Part shown: positions 1 to 4,554 of the stretch, in pieces
Position numbering within the stretch: position 1 is the stretch's first letter
How the letters are laid out: each line of letters starts with the position of its first letter
Assembly: GCA_003222065.1 (NCBI GenBank)
Contig: QHUV01000197.1
Span: forward strand, 1 to 5,363
Origin: Gemmatimonadota bacterium
GTDB taxonomy: Bacteria > Gemmatimonadota > Gemmatimonadetes > Gemmatimonadales > Gemmatimonadaceae
Length of the DNA stretch: 5,363 nucleotides
Direction: 5' to 3'
The notes under the pieces: generated by a model
Seen by the model: only the letters and a program-made list of their open reading frames with translations
Told to the model about the DNA's origin: nothing
Database searches by the model: none
Position numbers and translations under genes: made by a program

Positions 1-1
1 T

Positions 2-73
2 GGTTTCCGAAACGTTACCCTACAGGTGCAACGGGCGACGGAACAAGGCCAGGCAACGACGGTAACGATGTAA
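2..73 (+). CDS. C-terminal tail of an unidentified upstream gene (partial)
   Basis: An open frame enters from the left edge and ends at a TAA at 71-73. It gives 23 residues, beginning GFRNVTLQVQRATEQG and ending TTVTM. The stop lies one base before the ATG of the next gene, an arrangement typical of translationally coupled operon genes, which is the main reason to believe this frame. The alternating hydrophobic pattern looks like terminal beta strands, loosely like the end of a PDZ domain, but the piece is too short to assign a family. Another frame is also open across these 73 bases, so the call rests on the junction geometry and not on similarity. Confidence 0.45.
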   Translation, partial: GFRNVTLQVQRATEQGQATTVTM

Positions 74-74
74 C

Positions 75-1124
75 ATGGCGACTCCATTGCAACCAGCGAC
101 GCCGGCGGGCTCACCGCCACCGCGCGACACGGACCGGTTCGACAATCGGCTGCGGTTCGAGTGGGCGGACCCCGAGCAGCGCGTGCTGCTCTATTCCTGG
201 GCGTTTGCAATCGCGATTGCGATCGTGTGGCTCATCATTGTCGGTCTTCACAAGATGCTGCCTCCGACCGTCAACGACGAAGGCGTGGTCATTACACTCG
301 CGCCGCCCCAGACCCTAACGACGCCGCCCGCGCCACCGCCGGTCGTACCGGCGAAAGGGACCGCGGCGACGACGCCCGCACCTGGCGAGACCAAAGCCCC
401 GCCGGGACGGCGCGGACCGGAGCGCGGAAGTCCGAAGCCTGGCCGGCCCGGCTCGCGCACCGAGCAGACGAACAACGGCGCTATCGGCACCGCGTTCGGT
501 ACCGGTAGTGGCTCTGGCACGGGTGGCCTAACGGGAAGCGTATCGTCGTTAATCGGCGGCGTCGCCGTCGCATCAGGAAGCGGTGGCACGGGCGGCGGGC
601 AGGGCGGACGCGGCGGCGGTGGCACTGGAGGCAAGACCGTACTCGGACTCGGACAGGGCGGCGAAGGCGGACGCACGCCAGGTCGCGGCGGCTTTGGCGG
701 CGGTACTGGAACCGGCGGTGGTGGCGGCGGCGGCATCGGTGGCGTGGGCGCCGGCGGCGGAATTCAGCGCGCGGGTGTTCGCGTCTCTGCGCCGACACCC
801 ATCCGCGCCGAGAACATCAACAACAACCGGCGTGACGTCGGAGAGCTCGGTCAGTTCGTACGCAGCCGCGAATCGCAACTTCGATTCTGCTATCAGGAGT
901 ATGGCCTGAAGTCCAATCCCTCACTCGCCGGCACGGTCACCGTGGCGATCTCGCTTACCGGTAGCGGTGATGTGACTGGAGTGAACATCACGAATCGCAC
1001 CTGGAATGGCCCTGGCGCGTCCGAGGCTGAGAGCTGCATTCGGAACAAGATCGAATCGTGGCGATTCCCATCTTCGGACGCGGGCGGCGGGACGTACTCG
1101 TTCCCCTTTAACTTCACGCGGTGA
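75..1124 (+). CDS. TonB-like membrane protein with AgmX/PglI C-terminal domain
   Basis: This 349-residue protein has the layout of TonB/AgmX-type envelope proteins. A cytoplasmic N-terminus is followed by one transmembrane helix (about residues 38-58, LYSWAFAIAIAIVWLIIVGL), a Pro/Ala-rich stretch (about 77-112) and a Gly/Ser/Thr-rich spacer of about 100 residues (133-232). The folded C-terminal domain covers about 254-349. It carries RFCYQEYG, PSLAGTVTV, a GSG turn, a second Cys (C272 and C321, 49 apart) and a final SFPFNFTR strand. This matches the AgmX/PglI C-terminal domain, related in style to the TonB C-terminal domain. The frame has a stop at 63-65 and the first ATG after it is at 75, one base after the upstream stop, with no clear Shine-Dalgarno, so initiation is probably coupled. 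The likely place is the inner membrane with the C-terminus in the periplasm. Energy transduction or involvement in gliding or secretion is inference; no ExbB/ExbD partner is visible here. Confidence 0.8.
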   Translation: MATPLQPATPAGSPPPRDTDRFDNRLRFEWADPEQRVLLYSWAFAIAIAIVWLIIVGLHKMLPPTVNDEGVVITLAPPQTLTTPPAPPPVVPAKGTAATTPAPGETKAPPGRRGPERGSPKPGRPGSRTEQTNNGAIGTAFGTGSGSGTGGLTGSVSSLIGGVAVASGSGGTGGGQGGRGGGGTGGKTVLGLGQGGEGGRTPGRGGFGGGTGTGGGGGGGIGGVGAGGGIQRAGVRVSAPTPIRAENINNNRRDVGELGQFVRSRESQLRFCYQEYGLKSNPSLAGTVTVAISLTGSGDVTGVNITNRTWNGPGASEAESCIRNKIESWRFPSSDAGGGTYSFPFNFTR

Positions 1125-1148
1125 CGCGACCCGCGTATCATCTGCGAG

Positions 1149-1176
1149 CGGGGCGACCGAGCGGCCGCCCCGTTTT
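1149..1176 (+). terminator. Rho-independent terminator after the TonB-like gene
   Basis: CGGGGCG (1149-1155) pairs perfectly with CGCCCCG (1166-1172) across a 10-base loop and is followed at once by TTTT (1173-1176). It lies 25 bases after the stop of the TonB-like gene. The stem is GC-rich and the U-tract short but correctly placed. This separates the first transcription unit from the TPM-LemA cluster. Confidence 0.6.
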
Positions 1177-1296
1177 GCTGCGCGGTCCTCGGCGGATGCG
1201 CAAGCTGGTTAGCTTACCAGCGTTGTCGGCTCAATCGCGCACGGCCGCTCGCGGTTGACGCTGCGGCGTTCGCATACCTAACAACGACCCCCTCCG

Positions 1297-2181
1297 GTGC
1301 TGCGTCTCGGGTTCACACTGATGGCGCTGGTGGCTGCGCTGCAGTTGCGGATCGGTCAGCTGCAAGTGCCCGCCGCACCGGTCGGGTTCGTGAACGACTT
1401 CGCGAACGTGATCCCGGCCGAGAACGCGGCGCGCATTCAGCGGATCATCGAAGACGTGCGTGCGAAGTCCGGCGGCGACATCGCCGTCGTCACACTGCCC
1501 GACCTGAAAGGGCGCGACCAAGCCGAGGTTGCCCTCCAGATCGGCCGCGCCTGGAAGGTGGGAAGCGCTGGAAAGCCCGGCGATCCGGCGCGAAATCGTG
1601 GCGTCGTAATTCTCGTCGTGCCGAAGGAGACGAGCTCGGACGGCCAAGGATATCTCCGCATTGAGAATGGACTCGGCGCGGAAGGATTTATCACCGACGC
1701 CACAGCAGGCACGATAAGGGACGAAGCGATTCCGCTCCTCCGTCAACGTGATTACGGCGGCGCGATCGAGCTGATGACGCTGCGCGTCGCAGAGCGATTC
1801 GCCCGCGAATTCAACTTTCAGCTCGATACCGGATTCCGTGAGCCGGCGCCAACGTTCAGTCCTCGCGGTGCGCGTGGGCCGATAAGTCGACGGAGCAGCG
1901 GTGGAATCAATCCCGTTCTGCTGTTCGTGCTCTTCATCATCGTCGTGTCTATCCTCAGCGCGGGCCGACGGCGCCGTGGCTGCGGTCCGGGCTGCCTCTT
2001 CATTCCCTTTCCCATTGGCGGCGGGTGGGGCGGAGGAACCCGAGGAGGCTGGGGCGGTGGCGGATGGGGTGGTGGCGGAGGCGGGAATGGCGGAGGAGGA
2101 GGGGGAGGGGGATTTGGCGGCTTCGGCGGTTGCGGCGGTGGGGGTGGATTCGGCGGTGGTGGTGCGAGTGGCAGTTGGTGA
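1297..2181 (+). CDS. TPM-domain (YgcG-like) membrane protein with glycine-rich tail
   Basis: This 294-residue protein has an N-terminal export signal (hydrophobic core about residues 5-15, GFTLMALVAAL). A TPM domain follows at about 30-172, with VNDFANVIP, a GGDIAVVTLPDL strand, NRGVVILVVPK, RIENGLGAEGFITD and the closing helices. One transmembrane helix lies at about 206-222, then RRRRGCGPGC, and an almost pure Gly/Trp/Phe tail (241-294) ends in GGGASGSW. This order and the ending are typical of the YgcG/TPM family, in which the TPM domain faces the periplasm or exterior. Family members have been called phosphatases or membrane-protein quality-control factors, but the function here is unknown. 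The start is GTG: an in-frame TAA lies at 1279-1281 and GTG at 1297 is the first start codon after it. No Shine-Dalgarno is visible. Starting at ATG 1321 would remove most of the signal peptide. It leads the four-gene cluster that ends with LemA, a frequent TPM neighbour. Confidence 0.87.
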   Translation: MLRLGFTLMALVAALQLRIGQLQVPAAPVGFVNDFANVIPAENAARIQRIIEDVRAKSGGDIAVVTLPDLKGRDQAEVALQIGRAWKVGSAGKPGDPARNRGVVILVVPKETSSDGQGYLRIENGLGAEGFITDATAGTIRDEAIPLLRQRDYGGAIELMTLRVAERFAREFNFQLDTGFREPAPTFSPRGARGPISRRSSGGINPVLLFVLFIIVVSILSAGRRRRGCGPGCLFIPFPIGGGWGGGTRGGWGGGGWGGGGGGNGGGGGGGGFGGFGGCGGGGGFGGGGASGSW

Positions 2182-2183
2182 TC

Positions 2184-2190
2184 AAGGGAG
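2184..2190 (+). promoter_or_regulatory. Ribosome binding site of the nucleotidyltransferase-fold gene
   Basis: AAGGGAG lies six bases before the ATG at 2197, just after the TPM stop codon (2179-2181). The spacing favours this ATG over the in-frame ATG nine bases later at 2206. Confidence 0.6.
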
Positions 2191-2196
2191 CGTGTC

Positions 2197-2910
2197 ATGG
2201 CGAAGATGACGCCTGATGAACTCGTCGAGCAGCTGCGCGCCGCCTATGGTGCGGATCTGCGAAGCGTCGTGCTGTACGGTTCGGCAGCGGTTGGGGAGCA
2301 TATCCCAAAGCGCTCCGACTACAACGTGCTCGTCATTGTCGACTCTCTATCGGTCGAACAGTTGAGGGCGGCCGCGGCGGTCGCCCGGGCGTGGGGAGAC
2401 GCAGGAAACCCAGCGCCCATGACGTTGACGCTCAACGAGTGGCGCGGATCAGCGGACATCTTCGCCATGGAGTACGCGGATATCCTCGAGCGGCACAAGA
2501 TTCTCTATGGTGAGAGCCCGTTCGATGGCATTCGCGTGGATCCGGGCGACCTTCGCCTGCAAGTCGAGCACGAGGCGATGGGAAAGCTCCTCAAGCTCAG
2601 ACAAGGCGTGCTCGCCGCAGGGGGAGACCAGAAACGTCTAGTCGAACTGTTGGCGGCGAGTCTGAGCACGATAATGGTCATCTTCCGAGCAGTAATCCGG
2701 CTGCATGGCGGCGTGCCAGCGAAAGACAACCTCGCGGTTAGTCAGGCGCTCGCGGCATATACCAGGGTCGACGCAGCGCCGTTCGAACGGGTGGTGCGAC
2801 ATGTCCGCGGGGATCAGGCGATCACGCCGGCGGATGCGGGCGCGGTGATGGCCGGATACTTGGGTGGGATGGAGGCCCTCGTCGCCCATCTCGATCGTTT
2901 CGGACGATGA
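2197..2910 (+). CDS. Nucleotidyltransferase-fold protein, probably with a degenerate active site
   Basis: This 237-residue soluble protein has no signal peptide or membrane helix. Residues 23-48 show the start of a DNA polymerase beta-like nucleotidyltransferase fold: a strand (SVVLYG), the Gly-Ser motif (G28, S29), then SDYNVLVIVD. Active members carry D-x-D or D-x-E at this last site; here it is D41-Y-N43, so the second metal ligand is replaced by Asn. The third acidic position, expected on a later strand, is not obvious (MTLTLNEW, about 75-82). A SADIFAMEYADI segment and HKILYGESPF (about 100-109) follow. Residues 120-237 are largely helical and could form the helical-bundle substrate domain seen in kanamycin-nucleotidyltransferase-like proteins. 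It begins 15 bases after the TPM gene, in the same unit. A transferase substrate cannot be named; a binding or regulatory role is equally possible. Confidence 0.75.
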   Translation: MAKMTPDELVEQLRAAYGADLRSVVLYGSAAVGEHIPKRSDYNVLVIVDSLSVEQLRAAAAVARAWGDAGNPAPMTLTLNEWRGSADIFAMEYADILERHKILYGESPFDGIRVDPGDLRLQVEHEAMGKLLKLRQGVLAAGGDQKRLVELLAASLSTIMVIFRAVIRLHGGVPAKDNLAVSQALAAYTRVDAAPFERVVRHVRGDQAITPADAGAVMAGYLGGMEALVAHLDRFGR

Positions 2911-2961
2911 GAGCTCGCGAACGATGATGCCGAGCAACTTTCTCGAGAGGACAAGAGCGAA

Positions 2962-3537
2962 ATGAAGACCGTTGTGAAATGCCTCGCATTGCTGCCACTT
3001 CTCGCCACGGCGGTGGCGTGCCCGGGCGACAAGAAGAACAACACAGCGCAGCTCCCCGTCGATACGTTGAAGCCGGATTCGTCGAAGACTCTCGTATCCG
3101 CGGACACGACAACGACAGCGGACCTGAGCAAGATCAAGTCGACCGTGCCGGCGACGGCGCCAGACACCTTCCGTCCGCGGAAGTTGACACCAAGTAACGC
3201 TGGAGTCGGTAATGGTACGCGCACGTCGTTTGTCGATGCCCCGACGCCACTCGTCGACGCTGTGGAGCGTGAGCAAAGCGCGACCCGATTCTGCTATACT
3301 GAGTTCGGCCAAAAGGCCGACCCGTCGCTGCGCGGAAACGTAGCGATGGTCGTGACGATCGGAGGCAGCGGCGTAACGGACGCGGAGGTCGGCGACTCGA
3401 AGTGGACGGGCGCCGCGGCGGGACGAGCGGTCAATCGATGTCTGAACCAGAAGGCAAAGCAAGCGTGGAACGTTGCGCCCGGTGCGGTAAAGCCAGGACG
3501 CTACGTGGTGCAGCTCAGCTTCAGTGGCGCACGATGA
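2962..3537 (+). CDS. Predicted lipoprotein with AgmX/PglI-type C-terminal domain
   Basis: This 191-residue protein starts MKTVVKCLALLPLLATAVAC, a short signal peptide with a lipobox-like AVAC site; Cys20 would be the acylated residue (the -3 Ala is less common than Leu). A low-complexity Thr/Ser/Asp/Lys linker (about 21-97) leads to a C-terminal domain at about 99-191: EREQSATRFCYTEFG, DPSLRGNVAMVVTIGGSG, C160 and a final strand YVVQLSFS. This domain is clearly homologous to the C-terminus of the TonB-like protein at 75-1124: both share FCY-x-E-x-G-x-K, PSL-x-G-x-V and GSG, and both have their Cys pair 49 residues apart (C111 and C160 here). It therefore belongs to the AgmX/PglI C-terminal domain group but lacks the transmembrane and Gly-rich parts. 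A GAGAGGA-like Shine-Dalgarno lies at about 2945-2951. The place is likely the periplasmic face of a membrane. The function is not known. Confidence 0.75.
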   Translation: MKTVVKCLALLPLLATAVACPGDKKNNTAQLPVDTLKPDSSKTLVSADTTTTADLSKIKSTVPATAPDTFRPRKLTPSNAGVGNGTRTSFVDAPTPLVDAVEREQSATRFCYTEFGQKADPSLRGNVAMVVTIGGSGVTDAEVGDSKWTGAAAGRAVNRCLNQKAKQAWNVAPGAVKPGRYVVQLSFSGAR

Positions 3538-3574
3538 AGAGACTTTGAGGGCAGCGGCACCAATCGCCAATCAC

Positions 3575-3578
3575 GGAG
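3575..3578 (+). promoter_or_regulatory. Ribosome binding site of the lemA gene
   Basis: GGAG ends four bases before the ATG at 3583. The spacing is short but acceptable, and the start gives a complete lipoprotein signal peptide. Confidence 0.45.
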
Positions 3579-3582
3579 CGCG

Positions 3583-4197
3583 ATGAGACGAAAGTGGCTC
3601 GCAGTTCCCCTGCTCCTCGCAAGCGTTGGATGCGGATACAATCGCATCCAGCAACTCGACGAGCAGGCTAACGGGGCGCAGGGGCAGATCGAGGTGCAGT
3701 TGCAGCGCCGTGCGGACCTGATTCCGAATCTCGTCAATACGGTGAAGGGCTACGCGCAGCACGAGAATGACGTCTTCACGCAGGTCGCCAAGGCGCGCGC
3801 CGGTGTTATGGGGGCGGTTCAAGCCCATGATCCGGAACAGATGGCGAACGCAAACGCTCAATTGACGTCCGCCCTCGGGCGTCTCATCGCCGTCGCCGAG
3901 GCTTACCCACAGCTCAAGGCAGACCAGCAGTTCACGCGCCTCATGGACGAGCTATCGGGCACGGAGAATCGCATTGCGGTGGCGCGCGGAGATTACAACG
4001 CGGCCGCGCAGGAGTACAACAGCTACATCCGACAGTTTCCGCAGACGCTGACGGCCAAGGTCACCGGGGCGAAATCGCGGAATTACTTCAATGTGACCAC
4101 TCCGGGCGCTCGGGAGGCACCGACGGTTGATTTCTCTCGGCCTGGTGCAACTCCTTCGCCTTCCACCGGAGCATCGACGGGAGTAAAGAAGCCCTGA
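3583..4197 (+). CDS. lemA: LemA family lipoprotein
   Basis: The 204 residues carry the LemA hallmarks in order: GYNRIQQLDE (18-27), QGQIEVQLQRRADLIPNLV (about 33-51), VKGYAQHENDVF (54-65), LIAVAEAYPQLKADQQF (101-117), LMDELSGTENRIAVAR (120-135) and YNAAAQEYNSYIRQFP (138-153). These form a long helical bundle, followed by a NYFNVT segment and a Pro/Ser/Thr-rich tail. Instead of a plain N-terminal membrane helix it has a lipoprotein-type signal, RRKWLAVPLLLASVGC, with Cys17 as the likely acylation site. LemA proteins are widespread envelope proteins without a settled biochemical role, and they often occur beside TPM-domain genes, as here. It is the last gene of the cluster and is followed 34 bases later by a strong hairpin. 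Family assignment is very secure; lipid anchoring is inferred from the motif. Confidence 0.93.
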   Translation: MRRKWLAVPLLLASVGCGYNRIQQLDEQANGAQGQIEVQLQRRADLIPNLVNTVKGYAQHENDVFTQVAKARAGVMGAVQAHDPEQMANANAQLTSALGRLIAVAEAYPQLKADQQFTRLMDELSGTENRIAVARGDYNAAAQEYNSYIRQFPQTLTAKVTGAKSRNYFNVTTPGAREAPTVDFSRPGATPSPSTGASTGVKKP

Positions 4198-4231
4198 TCC
4201 AGGTGGGCGCCCACAAGTTGTGAAGGAACGA

Positions 4232-4271
4232 ACGAGCCGCTCAGAGATTTCTCTCTGAGCGGCTCGTCGCT
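4232..4271 (+). terminator. Hairpin terminator after the TPM-LemA cluster
   Basis: Bases 4232-4247 and 4252-4267 form a perfect 16-bp stem (half-site ACGAGCCGCTCAGAGA) with the four-base loop TTTC. It starts 34 bases after the lemA stop. It is unusually long and regular but lacks a good U-run (CGCTTCT follows), so termination may be imperfect; the structure could also protect the 3' end of the message. The stem is equally stable when read on the other strand. Confidence 0.65.
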
Positions 4272-4324
4272 TCTGGCCTCAGCTGACTACACGTCGACCG
4301 GGGGTGGCGAACGAGGACGGACCG

Positions 4325-4336
4325 CAGAATATTCTG
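4325..4336. promoter_or_regulatory. 12-bp perfect palindrome, possible operator
   Basis: CAGAATATTCTG is a perfect inverted repeat with no spacer. It lies in the gap upstream of the receptor gene and resembles the shorter palindrome CAGATATCTG at 4436-4445, with centres 110 bases apart. Binding by a dimeric regulator is inference; no known regulator site is recognised. Confidence 0.3.
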
Positions 4337-4435
4337 AAGCTGTTTGGGCTCCTACGGCCGAGAAACGTGACCAAACGCGGCTTTACAGATGTTGAAGGGA
4401 GGGCTTTGGTTCCCTCGCTCTGAAAGCGCTCGGTA

Positions 4436-4445
4436 CAGATATCTG
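4436..4445. promoter_or_regulatory. 10-bp perfect palindrome, possible operator
   Basis: CAGATATCTG is a perfect inverted repeat about 110 bases before the receptor start. It shares the outer CAGA/TCTG arms with the palindrome at 4325-4336. At ten bases it could still be chance. Confidence 0.25.
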
Positions 4446-4464
4446 CCATTCACTTAGTGCTCTT

Positions 4465-4484
4465 CGAGGCCGTATCCGGCCTCG
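4465..4484 (+). other. Small perfect hairpin in the receptor leader
   Basis: CGAGGCCG (4465-4472) and CGGCCTCG (4477-4484) form a perfect 8-bp stem with loop TATC. No U-run follows, so a terminator is unlikely. It lies 70 bases before the start codon and would be part of the leader RNA if transcription begins upstream. Confidence 0.4.
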
Positions 4485-4540
4485 TGCAACGCTGCGCGGA
4501 GATTGCGGCGCGTTAGCTCGAAGGGAACCCCACCTCGCCG

Positions 4541-4546
4541 AGGAGG
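4541..4546 (+). promoter_or_regulatory. Strong ribosome binding site of the SusC-type receptor gene
   Basis: A full consensus AGGAGG sits eight bases before the ATG at 4555 and fixes this start. The CCTC at 4533-4536 can pair with GAGG at 4540-4543 or 4543-4546, so the site can be partly hidden in a small hairpin. Confidence 0.75.
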
Positions 4547-4554
4547 CAAACACA

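Larger units (their letters stand above)
4198..4554. other. Intergenic region between lemA and the SusC-type receptor
   Basis: These 357 bases contain no convincing gene. They hold the 16-bp hairpin after lemA (4232-4267), a 12-bp perfect palindrome CAGAATATTCTG (4325-4336), a 10-bp palindrome CAGATATCTG (4436-4445), an 8-bp hairpin (4465-4484) and a strong Shine-Dalgarno (4541-4546). A TACAGAT heptamer occurs twice exactly 50 bases apart (4384-4390 and 4434-4440). I could not identify a confident promoter, although the separate transcription of the receptor gene requires one here. The region probably carries the 5' untranslated region and control sites of the receptor. Confidence 0.6.

Noticed and set aside
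248..736. A Pro-rich minus-strand open frame, with a similar one at 1818-2198
   Set aside because: Poly-Pro on the minus strand is simply the complement of the Gly codons of the real glycine-rich segments.
1202..1222. Overlapping inverted repeats around GCTGGT...ACCAGC (1204-1209, 1216-1221) and AAGCT...AGCTT
   Set aside because: The two short stems exclude each other and have five or six pairs; without conservation data they cannot be told from chance.
1255..1280. Possible promoter with TTGACG (1255-1260) before the TPM gene
   Set aside because: The only -10 candidate (TACCTA, 1275-1280) matches poorly and the spacing of 14 bases is too short, so it was not listed as a feature.
1231..1746. 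A 171-residue minus-strand open frame opposite the TPM gene
   Set aside because: It lacks any family motif, is Arg/His-rich and is fully explained as a shadow of the TPM-domain frame.
2941..2948. Palindrome TCTCGAGA near the lipoprotein start
   Set aside because: Eight bases is within chance, and it overlaps the likely Shine-Dalgarno, which explains the purine part.
2638..3570. A 310-residue open frame on the minus strand covering parts of the nucleotidyltransferase-fold and lipoprotein genes
   Set aside because: The product is Arg/His-rich with no recognisable domain and lies opposite two genes with clear protein signatures; this is a common GC-rich antisense shadow.
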